DNA of 64,000 bases from Flavobacterium sp. (GCA_018062725.1 JAGORP010000001.1:1-64000); one strand, 5' to 3'. Positions 52,343-61,308 are shown, numbered from the stretch's first letter. Numbers and translations are program-made. Notes: generated by a model from the letters alone, not told the origin.

Positions 52343-53401
52343 ATGATTGAAACTGATATACTTATCATCGGGGCTGGACCGACAGGCCTTTTTGCTGTTT
52401 TTGAAGCAGGATTATTAAAACTTAAATGCCATTTAATTGATGGTTTGCCGCAACCTGGTGGACAATTAACAGAATTGTATCCAAAGAAACCTATTTTTGA
52501 TATTCCAGGTTATCCATCTGTAAATGCAGGCGATTTAGTAGATAACTTGATGGAACAAATCAAGCAATTTCAACCTGGTTTCACTTTAAATGAAGTGGCT
52601 GAAAAAATTCAGAAATTAGACGACGGAAGTTTTATTGTTACCACTAACAAAGGAACAGAACACAAAGCAAAAGCAGTTGCAATTGCTGGCGGATTAGGAA
52701 TTTTCGAGCCTAGAAAACCAGTCTTGAAAGATATTGAGTTTTACGAACAAGACGATCGTGGTATCGAATATTTTGTAAAAGATCCAGAAAAGTTTCGTAA
52801 TAAGAAGATTGTTATTTCCGGAGGAGGTGACTCTGCCTTAGATTGGAGTGTGTTTTTATCCAATGTAGCTTCTGAAGTAACATTAGTACACCGTAGAAAT
52901 GAATTTAGAGGTGCTCTAGATTCAGTAGAAAAAGTGCAAGAACTAAAAGCACAAGGGAAAATTAAATTAATTACTCCAGGTGAAGTTATCGGATTTAGTG
53001 GTTCGGAAAGAATTCATTCTGTCGACATACAAGTCGGAACGGCTCGTACTACCGTAGCTTGCGACTATTTTATTCCGCTTTTCGGATTAACACCTAAATT
53101 GGGACCAATCGCTAATTGGGGGTTGGAAATCGAAAAAAATGCCATAAAAGTGAACAATGCTCTAGATTATCAAACGAATATCGAAGGAATTTATGCCATT
53201 GGCGATGTTAATACATACCCAGGGAAATTGAAATTAATTCTTTGTGGGTTTCATGAAGCCACCTTGATGTGTCAGAGTGTTTTCAATAAATTGAATCCAG
53301 GCAAAAAGTATGTGTTAAAATATACTACCGTTTCTGGGATTGATGGTTTTGATGGCACTCGGAAAGAAGCCGAAAAAGCAGTGGTTAAAGCGATTGAATA
53401 A
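52343..53401 (+). CDS. Ferredoxin--NADP(+) reductase, thioredoxin-reductase-like type
   Basis: 352 residues. FAD loop DILIIGAGPTGLFAVFEAG, then DGLPQPGGQLTELYPKKPIFDIPGYP, the NADPH loop VISGGGDSALDWSV and the C-terminal FAD motif GIYAIGDVNTYPGK. There is no redox CxxC, which separates it from thioredoxin reductase and places it with FNR type 2. Transfers electrons between NADPH and ferredoxin or flavodoxin. Sits after the two Fe-S genes, with a 78-bp gap. Confidence 0.92.
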   Translation: MIETDILIIGAGPTGLFAVFEAGLLKLKCHLIDGLPQPGGQLTELYPKKPIFDIPGYPSVNAGDLVDNLMEQIKQFQPGFTLNEVAEKIQKLDDGSFIVTTNKGTEHKAKAVAIAGGLGIFEPRKPVLKDIEFYEQDDRGIEYFVKDPEKFRNKKIVISGGGDSALDWSVFLSNVASEVTLVHRRNEFRGALDSVEKVQELKAQGKIKLITPGEVIGFSGSERIHSVDIQVGTARTTVACDYFIPLFGLTPKLGPIANWGLEIEKNAIKVNNALDYQTNIEGIYAIGDVNTYPGKLKLILCGFHEATLMCQSVFNKLNPGKKYVLKYTTVSGIDGFDGTRKEAEKAVVKAIE

Positions 53402-53402
53402 T

Positions 53403-53432
53403 AAAAAAAGGCACTTTTAAGTGTCTTTTTTT
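53403..53432. terminator. Terminator between FNR and the convergent DMT exporter gene
   Basis: AAAAAGGCACTT pairs with AAGTGTCTTTTT (one G-U pair), short loop, A and T runs on both sides. Confidence 0.8.
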
Positions 53433-54297
53433 ATTTCTTACTCGCCAAATACACACCACTCAAAATAATTCCCGCACCAACGAGTTGCATAAAATTCAAG
53501 CTTTCACCATCTAAAAAGCCCCAACCCATCGCGATAATTGGGATGAAATACGTCACAGACGAGGCAAATAAAGGCGAGGTAATTTGGATGAGCTGATAAT
53601 ACAAAATATTAGCAATTCCAGTACCAATCATTCCAAGGATGATAATGAATAATGTCGAATGAATGACTTCGGGTTGTGTCATTACTTTTCCATATCCATT
53701 TGCAAATAAAATGATTATGGCAGGAACTAACAAAGTTAAGAAGTTTCCAGTAGTAATGGCAATTGGACTCACATCGGAAAGGTATTTCTTAATCAAATTC
53801 ACATTCAAAGCATAACAAACAGTAGCAATTACAACCAAAAAGGCACAGAAATAGTTCGTTTCACTGTTAGCCGTTTTCCCAAATAATACCAATAAAAAGC
53901 AACCGGTTAATCCCAACACAACGCCCATGACTTGACTTCTCGCAAAACTGAGTCCGAAGGCTAATACACCTATTAGTAAGGTATATAAAGGAGTCAACGA
54001 GTTTAAAATACCAGTTACCGAGCTTTTCATCCCGGTTTGGGCATATGCAAATAGAAACACTGGTAATCCATTTCCGAAAATAGAAGTGATGGCAACATAT
54101 TTCCATTTGGTAAGTGGGATGGTTGATAAACTTCTAAACCCAACGACCAACATAAAAAGGCAAGCAAAAATAATTCGCAAGGCTCCCAATTGAAAAGGAT
54201 CAAGTCCTACCAATCCGCGTTTAATCAAGATAAAAGAACTCCCCCAAATTAGCGAAAGCAAGAGAAGTAAAAGCCATTTGTTGTTTTTAGTTAGCAT
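53431..54297 (-). CDS. DMT/EamA-family transporter
   Basis: 288 residues from the ATG at 54297 (a start at 54318 is possible). Ten membrane segments in two EamA repeats; the N-terminal LIWGSSFILIKRGL motif is typical of the family. Exports small metabolites; substrate unknown. Convergent with FNR, divergent from the HMA lipoprotein gene. Confidence 0.88.
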   Translation of the reverse strand: MLTKNNKWLLLLLLSLIWGSSFILIKRGLVGLDPFQLGALRIIFACLFMLVVGFRSLSTIPLTKWKYVAITSIFGNGLPVFLFAYAQTGMKSSVTGILNSLTPLYTLLIGVLAFGLSFARSQVMGVVLGLTGCFLLVLFGKTANSETNYFCAFLVVIATVCYALNVNLIKKYLSDVSPIAITTGNFLTLLVPAIIILFANGYGKVMTQPEVIHSTLFIIILGMIGTGIANILYYQLIQITSPLFASSVTYFIPIIAMGWGFLDGESLNFMQLVGAGIILSGVYLASKK

Positions 54298-54389
54298 GTA
54301 TTGGATTTGATTTGTCAAAATTCTGTTATTTTTTTCAAACTAAAGGTTGATTTGTCTAATTTTGTTTCACATTTTAAAAGAAATTAGTG

Positions 54390-54749
54390 ATGAAAAAAAT
54401 AATGATACTTGCAGTTGCCATTTTAGCCTTGGTAAGTTGTAAAAAAGAAGGAGAAGTGAACGCTGGAAACGCTGCTTCAACCGAAGTTAAACAAAACAAA
54501 CCAGTAGCCGAAGCCAAAAAAGCAACGATGACAATTGAAGGAATGACTTGCGCTATGGGTTGTGCCAAAGTGATTGAAAATAAATTAGGAGGTCTTGACG
54601 GAGTTCAAAAAGCAACCGTTGATTTTGATAAAAAAGAAGCAACTATTGAATATGATGCCCAAGTGCAAACGATTGAAACGCTTTCAAAAACAGTTGAAGA
54701 AGTTGCCGACGGGAAAACGTATAAAGTAAAGGACGCGAAGAATATTTAA
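54390..54749 (+). CDS. Lipoprotein with heavy-metal-associated (HMA) domain
   Basis: 119 residues from the ATG at 54390 (an overlapping GTG lies 3 bases upstream). Lipobox VSC (Cys17), a short Ala/Lys linker, then an HMA domain with GMTCAMGCAKVIENKLGGLDGVQKATVDFDKKEATIEYD. The MTCxxGC loop binds Cu(I), Zn or similar ions. Likely a periplasmic metal-binding protein. A -7 box TAATTTTG lies at 54357-54364. Confidence 0.88.
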   Translation: MKKIMILAVAILALVSCKKEGEVNAGNAASTEVKQNKPVAEAKKATMTIEGMTCAMGCAKVIENKLGGLDGVQKATVDFDKKEATIEYDAQVQTIETLSKTVEEVADGKTYKVKDAKNI

Positions 54750-54763
54750 TTGATTCTTTTTCT

Positions 54764-54802
54764 AAAAAAAAAGGCTTACTTTAATAAGGTAAGCCTTTTT
54801 TT
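54764..54802 (+). terminator. Intrinsic terminator after the HMA lipoprotein
   Basis: AAAAAAAGGCTTAC / GTAAGCCTTTTTTT, perfect 14-bp stem. Confidence 0.9.
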
Positions 54803-54943
54803 GTTCTTTATTATGTCTCGGTCTAAATGAGGTTGCTTACAAAAAATTAAAATTTGAGGGTAAAAATTATGTTTTCGTAAAGTACGGGTTACGGTCTAGT
54901 AATGTTGTAGGAATAGCTTCGCACAAACAAATCAAAACTACTA

Positions 54944-55534
54944 ATGAAAACTAAAATGATTACTTTATTGGCTTTTTTAAGTATATATTCAAGCCTTTTC
55001 TCAAAAACGATTGATGACGAAATAATGTTGAAAGATGGAAGTAAAGCGGTTATTCAATCCAATTCTTTTAAAGTTGATTTTGAAAGTAAAACAATTTCTT
55101 ATAAGGGGCTAAATAACGCACAAATCAAAATAGGATTTAAAGATTTTATTTCCGTTGAATTTGGGGCCAATAAATTTCAAACCTTTCAGCTTAACGGTGA
55201 AAATCAAATTGAGGGGTATTTTGTAATTGCAGAAACCGACACAAAAAAATTAGTTTTACACACTTTACCTCAAGAAGAAGAAGGCGTTGTTACCTATGAG
55301 TTTCATATTATTGAAAATGATAAGATAGTATTAGATACACATGTGTTTGATAATAAGAAGAATCAGAAAAGTGCTAACCTAAGATCGGAAATTTATGGTA
55401 AAATAAAATTTTACTTCCCTAATAATATTCAATTATTGCACCGACTTCAATTGTTTGATAAAAATTCATTTTCGATTGATAACACCAAAATTCTTGGTTT
55501 TTTTAATAACCCGGTGTATTGCAAAAACGAATAA
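54944..55534 (+). CDS. Exported protein of unknown function
   Basis: 196 residues with a signal peptide (SLFSK). The rest is strand-rich with no cysteine pair or catalytic motif; IIENDKIVLDTHVFDNKKNQK near the middle is not a motif I recognise. Stop is 3 bp from the stop of the convergent gldD. Likely a periplasmic or surface protein specific to a narrow group. Confidence 0.7.
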   Translation: MKTKMITLLAFLSIYSSLFSKTIDDEIMLKDGSKAVIQSNSFKVDFESKTISYKGLNNAQIKIGFKDFISVEFGANKFQTFQLNGENQIEGYFVIAETDTKKLVLHTLPQEEEGVVTYEFHIIENDKIVLDTHVFDNKKNQKSANLRSEIYGKIKFYFPNNIQLLHRLQLFDKNSFSIDNTKILGFFNNPVYCKNE

Positions 55535-55537
55535 ATC

Positions 55538-56101
55538 TTATTTCCATTTCAAGGATTCCATTAACATACGTAAATCATTTTTGATGTAATGTGCAGCAGG
55601 TAAAACCGAATCGAAATTGGGTTTAGCATAAAAATAAATCGATCCCATTAAGAAATGTTTGGTGCTGTCGGTTACATAAAATTGCGATTGTGAAGCGGCA
55701 TTTCCACCTACTTCATAAAACATTCCATAGGTTTTGTGTTTTTCGTTTACAAATGGTTGTTCGGTGATTCCGTCTGCTTTTATCACATGTTCATAGGTTA
55801 ATTTTTGGGCATCACGTAATAAAATATCAATGTTTTTATTTACCGGACGGTAGTTTAAATATACCGTAGCTTTCAGTTTTGGATATACAATGTGAAAATT
55901 ACAATCGCCTTTATCTTCAATTTTTCCAATAGAATTATATTCGAAGGAATATCCACAGGTCTTGTCAAACGTAATGTATTTTGGTTCAGGATAATTGAGG
56001 CTCAAATATCCTTTAGGTTTTGGCAACACCTCGTCTTTACAACTCACAATGCTTATTAAAATGGTTGCGAAAAGTAAAAAAATAATAGAATTCTTAATCA
56101 T
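55538..56101 (-). CDS. gldD: Gliding motility lipoprotein GldD
   Basis: 187 residues. Lipobox SIVSC (Cys21), then GYLSLNYPEPKY and FDKTCGYSFEYN typical of GldD, and the C-terminal SIYFYAKPNFDSVLPAAHYIKNDLRMLMESLKWK. GldD is required for gliding in Flavobacterium johnsoniae and is linked to the T9SS machinery. Known gldD loci have gldE immediately upstream; here ssb ends only 6 bp upstream, so gldE is absent from this place. Confidence 0.93.
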   Translation of the reverse strand: MIKNSIIFLLFATILISIVSCKDEVLPKPKGYLSLNYPEPKYITFDKTCGYSFEYNSIGKIEDKGDCNFHIVYPKLKATVYLNYRPVNKNIDILLRDAQKLTYEHVIKADGITEQPFVNEKHKTYGMFYEVGGNAASQSQFYVTDSTKHFLMGSIYFYAKPNFDSVLPAAHYIKNDLRMLMESLKWK

Positions 56102-56107
56102 TGTTTT

Positions 56108-56527
56108 TTAAAAAGGTAAATCATTTTCGACAGTATTGTCAAAATTTGTGTTTTTTGGTGGTTCAGGTTGTTTTACGTTTTCAGCATCTTTTTTAGTAGT
56201 TAAAAACGTAAATTCTGTCACCTGAATTTCAGTAGTATATTTAGTAGTGCCATCTTCGGCTTGCCATTGACGCGATTTTATACGGCCTTCAACATAAATT
56301 TTATCACCTTTCGATAAGTACTTTTCGCATATTTCGGCAGCTTTGTTTCGAACGACAACATTATGCCATTCGGTCGAAGTGATTTTTTCTCCCGTAGTTT
56401 TATTGATGTATATATCGTTGGTGGCTAATGGAAATCTTCCGATGCAGTTTCCTCCATCAAAATAATGCATTTTTACTTCATCGCCCAAGTGACCTATTAA
56501 GATCACTTTATTCAAAGTTCCGTTCAT
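56108..56527 (-). CDS. ssb: Single-stranded DNA-binding protein
   Basis: 139 residues from the ATG at 56527 (MNGTLNKVILIGHLG). OB-fold with TEWHNVVVRNKAAEICEKYLSKGDKIYVEGRIKSRQW and an acidic C-terminal tip (NDLPF) that recruits repair and replication proteins. Between mutY and gldD on the same strand. Confidence 0.96.
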   Translation of the reverse strand: MNGTLNKVILIGHLGDEVKMHYFDGGNCIGRFPLATNDIYINKTTGEKITSTEWHNVVVRNKAAEICEKYLSKGDKIYVEGRIKSRQWQAEDGTTKYTTEIQVTEFTFLTTKKDAENVKQPEPPKNTNFDNTVENDLPF

Positions 56528-56564
56528 GGCTTGTAATTTTGGTTTATTCAAAGATAGACATTTT

Positions 56565-57596
56565 TTAGAAACTATTGCGTTCTATAAAATTGTGTATGAC
56601 GATAGGTACGGGTAACTGTAATATTTCATTATAAAGTAATCCGTTTTTATGGATTGATTTGGTGTGTATTTTCCAGAAATTGATGTGTAAATGCTGATGT
56701 GACAACTTATGAAGTACGGTTTCCGAGTCTAAATGAATGATGTTTTCTATTTCTGAAAATTGGGTTTGTATTACTTCGGAAATGAACGATGTCGACTCGT
56801 GTTGCTCTGTTTCAATCACGGGGAATTCATATAAATTGTGCCAAATCCCTTTTTGTGTTCTTTTCTGAACAATTGTTTTCTGTTGGTTGTCTAATATTAA
56901 TAAGTAATTAAAATAGCGATTCGTAACTTTTGTTTTTTTAATTTTTACAGGTAAAGCGTCTACTTTTTTGTTAGCCAATGCCCAACATGAATCGTTTAGT
57001 GGACAGATTTCACAGTTCGGATTTTTGGGTACACATTGCAAAGCGCCAAACTCCATAATGGCTTGGTTGAATAGGGCCGGTTGCTTCTTGTCTATTAATT
57101 CGAAAGCTAAGGTTGTAAACTCTTTTTTTGCTCTGGGAGAAGAAATATCGGTTTCAATTCCAAAATACCTTGATAATACTCGGTACACATTTCCATCCAC
57201 CACCGGTACAATTTCGTTATATGAAAAAGAAGCAATAGCGGCGGCAGTATATTCGCCCACTCCTTTTAATTGTAATAAGGTGTTATAATTCTCTGGAAAT
57301 TTTCCTTTTAACGCGTTGGCAATGTATTTTGCTGTATGATGTAAGTTTCGTGCTCTGGAATAATAACCCAATCCTTGCCAAAGTTTTAGAACTTCTTCTT
57401 CATCGGCATTGGCCAAATCAAAAACCGTTGGAAAAGCCTTAGTAAAGGATAAAAAATAAGGCAATCCTTGTGCTACTCTGGTTTGCTGAAGCATTATTTC
57501 CGACAGCCAAATAAGGTACGGATTGGTCGTTTTGCGCCAAGGTAAATCTCGTTTGTTTTGTAAGTACCACGTTGTTAATAGATTGCTAAAATTCAT
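56565..57596 (-). CDS. mutY: A/G-specific adenine DNA glycosylase
   Basis: 343 residues. HhH-GPD domain with LPWRKTTNPYLIWLSEIMLQQTRV and the helix-hairpin-helix LKGVGEYTAAAIASF followed by catalytic Asp in VPVVDGNVYRV; the [4Fe-4S] site CVPKNPNCEICPLNDSC has the correct C-x6-C-x2-C-x5-C spacing; a C-terminal NUDIX-like domain recognises 8-oxoG. Removes adenine paired with 8-oxoguanine. Heads the mutY-ssb-gldD operon. Confidence 0.96.
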   Translation of the reverse strand: MNFSNLLTTWYLQNKRDLPWRKTTNPYLIWLSEIMLQQTRVAQGLPYFLSFTKAFPTVFDLANADEEEVLKLWQGLGYYSRARNLHHTAKYIANALKGKFPENYNTLLQLKGVGEYTAAAIASFSYNEIVPVVDGNVYRVLSRYFGIETDISSPRAKKEFTTLAFELIDKKQPALFNQAIMEFGALQCVPKNPNCEICPLNDSCWALANKKVDALPVKIKKTKVTNRYFNYLLILDNQQKTIVQKRTQKGIWHNLYEFPVIETEQHESTSFISEVIQTQFSEIENIIHLDSETVLHKLSHQHLHINFWKIHTKSIHKNGLLYNEILQLPVPIVIHNFIERNSF

Positions 57597-57655
57597 GCGG
57601 AAATATTGTTCGGCAAAAATAATTCTTTATGTGGTTAAATTTTAATCATTTATAC

Positions 57656-57687
57656 TTGAATTATTCTTTTTTTAATTTATATATTTG
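57656..57687 (+). promoter_or_regulatory. Promoter of the HU gene
   Basis: TTG at 57656-57658, 21-bp spacer, TATATTTG at 57680-57687; leader about 35 nt. Confidence 0.75.
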
Positions 57688-57727
57688 CAACCTCAAAAAA
57701 TTACATAAACTTAATTATATAATTAAA

Positions 57728-58018
57728 ATGACAAAAGCAGATATCGTAGCTAAAATTGCTGACAAATTAGGCTTAGAAAAGGGAGATGTTCAAGCTACAG
57801 TAGAGTCTTTTATGGACGAAGTAAAAAATTCACTAGAAACAGGGGATAATGTTTACTTAAGAGGTTTCGGAAGTTTTATCGTTAAAACAAGAGCGGAGAA
57901 AACAGGAAGAAACATTTCTAAAAATACTACTATTAAAATTCCTGCTCACAATATTCCAGCTTTCAAACCTGCTAAAGTGTTTGTAGAAGGAGTGAAAACA
58001 AATAACGAAACAAAATAA
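57728..58018 (+). CDS. HU/IHF-family DNA-binding protein
   Basis: 96 residues from the ATG at 57728 (MTKADIVAKIADKLGL); the frame upstream is spanned by the promoter. The HU/IHF signature GFGSFIVKTRAEKTGRNISKN is present, with Pro in the DNA-inserting arm (PAHNIPAFKP). Bends and compacts DNA. The 30-residue basic protein follows 29 bp downstream. Confidence 0.95.
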   Translation: MTKADIVAKIADKLGLEKGDVQATVESFMDEVKNSLETGDNVYLRGFGSFIVKTRAEKTGRNISKNTTIKIPAHNIPAFKPAKVFVEGVKTNNETK

Positions 58019-58047
58019 TATTTACTAATCAATAAAACTACAAAGTT

Positions 58048-58140
58048 ATGCCAAGTGGTAAAAAAAGAAAAAGACATAAGGTAGCTACTCACAAACGTAA
58101 GAAAAGAGCGAGAGCTAACCGTCACAAAAAGAAAAAGTAG
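58048..58140 (+). CDS. 30-residue Lys/Arg-rich protein, probable ribosomal protein
   Basis: An ORF of 30 codons (ATG 58048, TAG 58138-58140) encodes MPSGKKRKRHKVATHKRKK followed by RARANRHKKKK: 19 of 30 residues are Lys, Arg or His-like basic. The sequence is highly conserved in Bacteroidetes between HU and rng, in my recollection. Composition and size fit a ribosomal protein such as the phylum-specific bL38 reported from the F. johnsoniae ribosome, but I cannot confirm identity. Its stop codon forms part of the following terminator. Confidence 0.75.
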   Translation: MPSGKKRKRHKVATHKRKKRARANRHKKKK

Positions 58141-58157
58141 TTCTAAACTACTTTTTT
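58132..58157 (+). terminator. Intrinsic terminator overlapping the end of the basic-protein gene
   Basis: AAAAAGTAG (58132-58140, including the stop codon) pairs with CTACTTTTT (58148-58156). Confidence 0.8.
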
Positions 58158-58311
58158 CTTTTTAAACGTTCATTGAAATCGGGAATTAGTAAACAGTATT
58201 CAGTTTTCAGAAAGCAGTTTCTACTGCAATCTTCAAATCTGCAATCTAAAGACTAAAAATCCCATCGGGTGTAAACCTGTAACAAAATGTTTAATCCATC
58301 TGTAAAATAAA

Positions 58312-58339
58312 GCTGGAGGCTGGAGGCTGGAGGCTGGAA
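58312..58339. repeat. GCTGGAG heptamer, four tandem copies
   Basis: GCTGGAG three times exactly and GCTGGAA once, period 7 bp, in the gap before rng. Confidence 0.9.
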
Positions 58340-58351
58340 GATTTTATCTGA

Positions 58352-58379
58352 CATCCATCATCCATCATCTAACATCAAA
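58352..58379. repeat. CATCCAT heptamer repeat, four copies
   Basis: CATCCAT, CATCCAT, CATCTAA, CATCAAA, again period 7 bp, 12 bp after the previous array and ending 14 bp before the rng ATG. Confidence 0.85.
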
Positions 58380-58393
58380 CATTACAGATAAAA

Positions 58394-59947
58394 ATGTATA
58401 GTGTGAATAAAGAACTTATTATTAGATCAAGTCAAGACGCTGTAGATTTTGCCTTATTAAAAGATGGAAAACTAGTTGAATTACACAAAGAAGAAGAAAC
58501 CAGCAACTTTCAGGTTGGGGATATTTTTATCGCCAAAATCAGAAAACCGGTGGCAGGACTTAATGCGGCTTTTGTAAACGTCGGACATGAAAAAGATGCC
58601 TTTTTACATTACCATGATTTGGGTCCGAATTTAGCTTCTCAGTTGAAATTCATCAAACAAGTAAGCGCAGGTAAATTAAAAGATTTTTCCCTAAAAACAT
58701 TTTCTTTTGAACCAGAAATAGATAAAGACGGAACCATAGCCGATGTGCTAAGTGCCAATCAATCTATACTGGTGCAAGTCGTTAAAGAACCAATATCAAC
58801 CAAGGGCCCAAGAATAAGTTCAGAACTTTCTTTGGCTGGTCGATATATCGTCTTGGTTCCTTTTTCTGAAAGAGTCTCGATTTCTCAAAAAATTGAATCC
58901 AAAGAAGAAAAAGATCGACTTAAAAGATTGGTACAATCAATCAAACCAAAAGGATTTGGGGTTATTGTTCGCACAGTAGCCGAAGGCAAAAAAGTAGCCG
59001 AAATTGACAAAGATTTACAAAATTTGATGGACAAATGGATATCAATGAGTAAACGACTTCCGACAGCACATCATCCATCCAAGATTTTAGGAGAACTCAA
59101 TCGAGCTTCCTCTATTTTAAGAGATGTTTTTAACGACACATTTAGTGCTGTTATTTTAGATGATAAAGAGTTGCTGGACGAAACAAAGGAGTATTTGCAG
59201 GAAATAGCTCCAGGAAAAGAATCAATCGTCAAATTCTATCATTCTAAAGAAGTACCGCTTTTTGAAAAGTACAATATAGAAAGACAAATCAAAACTTCCT
59301 TTGGCCGAACGGTTTCTATGAGTAAAGGGGCTTACCTTATCATAGAACACACAGAAGCCATGCATGTTATCGATGTAAACAGCGGTAACCGCTCCAATAA
59401 AGCAGCTTCGCAAGAAGATACTGCTTTGGAAGTAAATCTAATTGCAGCAGCTGAGGTTGCGCGACAATTACGTTTACGAGATATGGGAGGAATTATTGTT
59501 GTCGATTTTATTGATATGCAAAATCCGGATAACCGAAAAGTGTTATACGACTTCTTAAAAGAAGAAATGAGTGACGATAAAGCAAAACACAAAATATTGC
59601 CTCCAAGTAAATTTGGATTAGTTCAAATTACGCGACAACGAGTCCGTCCAGAGGTAAATATTAAAACCCGTGAAGAAGATCCGAATAATGAAAATGGCGA
59701 AATTGACGCGCCAATTCAAATTATTCCTAAAATCGCTTCCGATATCGAAAGAATTATCAAACAGCATAAAAAAGTACGTTTAAATGTACATCCGTTTATC
59801 GCTGCCTACCTTACCAAAGGTTTTCCATCAATACGTTCAAAATGGTTTTTTGAACATAAAAAATGGGTTAAAATCATACCGCGTGACGCTTACACGTATT
59901 TAGAATATAAGTTTTTTGACGAAAACGGAAATTCTATACAAGATTAA
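58394..59947 (+). CDS. rng: Ribonuclease E/G family protein
   Basis: 517 residues, RNase G length. N-terminal S1 domain (about 35-125; VGDIFIAKIRKPVAGLNAAFVNVGHEKDAFLH), then the catalytic DNase-I-like part with DVNSGNRSNKAASQEDTALEVN and GGIIVVDFIDM (Mg-binding Asp). Endonuclease that matures rRNA and starts mRNA decay. The zinc-link Cys pair (CPxC) is not visible. The 253-bp upstream gap holds a terminator and heptamer repeats; no good promoter box was seen there. Confidence 0.95.
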   Translation: MYSVNKELIIRSSQDAVDFALLKDGKLVELHKEEETSNFQVGDIFIAKIRKPVAGLNAAFVNVGHEKDAFLHYHDLGPNLASQLKFIKQVSAGKLKDFSLKTFSFEPEIDKDGTIADVLSANQSILVQVVKEPISTKGPRISSELSLAGRYIVLVPFSERVSISQKIESKEEKDRLKRLVQSIKPKGFGVIVRTVAEGKKVAEIDKDLQNLMDKWISMSKRLPTAHHPSKILGELNRASSILRDVFNDTFSAVILDDKELLDETKEYLQEIAPGKESIVKFYHSKEVPLFEKYNIERQIKTSFGRTVSMSKGAYLIIEHTEAMHVIDVNSGNRSNKAASQEDTALEVNLIAAAEVARQLRLRDMGGIIVVDFIDMQNPDNRKVLYDFLKEEMSDDKAKHKILPPSKFGLVQITRQRVRPEVNIKTREEDPNNENGEIDAPIQIIPKIASDIERIIKQHKKVRLNVHPFIAAYLTKGFPSIRSKWFFEHKKWVKIIPRDAYTYLEYKFFDENGNSIQD

Positions 59948-59950
59948 AAA

Positions 59951-59983
59951 AAAACCGCCTTGAGAAATCTTGGCGGTTTTTTT
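59951..59983 (+). terminator. Intrinsic terminator after rng
   Basis: AAAACCGCC / GGCGGTTTT with a 12-nt loop and seven T. Confidence 0.85.
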
Positions 59984-60152
59984 GTTTTTAAAGTTTTGTA
60001 TTTGCTTAATACAAACGATTTTGTTGATAGGATCGTAAAAAGAGTAATTTATATTCTATACTTTAGTGGCTTGAAAAAATATTTTATAATGTGTACTTAG
60101 TTTATACCCATTGTGAGTATTCAGATTTATTAAAAGAATAAAAATAGTTAGA

Positions 60153-61121
60153 ATGAAATACATTACTTTGGTTTTGCTAATTGCTGCCCAGATGACTTTT
60201 TTTGCTCAAAATACAGAGCCGGAAAACACTTCAAACAAAGATCTTTTACTTGGGAAATGGATTAATAGGAACATAACCTATAGAAAAGATGGGACAAAAT
60301 CTCAACAGGTTATGGAGCATCCAAAGCTTAATAATTATTTTTATGAATTTACGGATGATAATGGTTTTACTGCTAATCTTTTTGAAGGAAGAAAATCAGG
60401 AACTTGGATAATATCCGAAGATTTAAAAAAAATAACGTTTAATGTTTTTGATCCTAAAGATAAAAACAAAATAAAAAAATCGTATTCGTATACCGTTGTT
60501 AAGCTTACAGAGAGTGAGCTAAGAATACTAATTCCGAATAGTGAAGGGTCAACGGAACATTTATATACAAAGTTTGATCCAAATAGAAAGCATAAAACTG
60601 TAGCGTTAAAATTTTACAATTCATTCCATGATTTTTCGGATGATAAATTTGTCAAAAGTTATGATGTTACGCAATGGTCAGACAGTGATTTTTCAAGTGA
60701 ATATATAAAATATATTACTGAGGAGGGGCAGGAAGAGAAATTAAAAACAGCTGATTTTCCTACAGATTTTTATATGTATGGAGAGAATACTCTATATAGA
60801 AGGTACAAAAATGAAAGTTATAAAATTATTGTAGGTGGTGAGTTTTGCTATTACAGTGTTAATTTTCCTTCGCAAGACCCAGAGCGCTATTCAGAAACAA
60901 TTTCGGGTCCCATTAAAAAATTCAATGATGGTGTGCTAAAAGATAAATTAAAAGACCATAACCTTTTAGAAGCATACAAAAGAGATAAGCCTAGAAGGGA
61001 ATTTAAAGATAATGTTCAAGATTATTTTGATAAGGAAGTTGCAAGAACGATAAAGTATGTGCGATTACTGAATGCTAAATTAGCAAAACAACAAGGGGTA
61101 AATAAAAGTAAAGGCAAATAG
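60153..61121 (+). CDS. Exported protein with lipocalin-like N-terminal domain
   Basis: 322 residues, signal peptide (MTFFAQ). Residues about 28-145 have a lipocalin-like opening (LLLGKWINRN) and repeating strands (GTWIISEDLKKITFNV, SYSYTVVKLTESELRIL) as in Bacteroidetes lipocalin-family proteins. The C-terminal 170 residues are unassigned and charged, ending in a Lys-rich helix. Function unknown. Lies alone between two terminators. Confidence 0.72.
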   Translation: MKYITLVLLIAAQMTFFAQNTEPENTSNKDLLLGKWINRNITYRKDGTKSQQVMEHPKLNNYFYEFTDDNGFTANLFEGRKSGTWIISEDLKKITFNVFDPKDKNKIKKSYSYTVVKLTESELRILIPNSEGSTEHLYTKFDPNRKHKTVALKFYNSFHDFSDDKFVKSYDVTQWSDSDFSSEYIKYITEEGQEEKLKTADFPTDFYMYGENTLYRRYKNESYKIIVGGEFCYYSVNFPSQDPERYSETISGPIKKFNDGVLKDKLKDHNLLEAYKRDKPRREFKDNVQDYFDKEVARTIKYVRLLNAKLAKQQGVNKSKGK

Positions 61122-61178
61122 TTCTTAATTGTAATGAGCGCATATTTCTAAAGTTAAATATTTGTTTTACCTCCCTAC

Positions 61179-61216
61179 AAAAAGAGGCTTTCTTATATTT
61201 GAGAAAGCCTCTTTTT
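61179..61216 (+). terminator. Intrinsic terminator after the lipocalin-like gene
   Basis: Perfect 15-bp stem AAAAAGAGGCTTTCT / AGAAAGCCTCTTTTT. Confidence 0.9.
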
Positions 61217-61308
61217 GTTTTTGCTTTTCATCTTTTGGGTAAGATGCAGGATTATTGTTTAGAATGAATAAAAATAACATTTAGTTGGTCGATTTTTCTT
61301 TATTATAA

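Noticed and set aside
58312..58379. Possible CRISPR-like array before rng
   Set aside because: Units are 7 bp and contiguous with no spacers, and no cas gene is nearby; these are simple tandem repeats.
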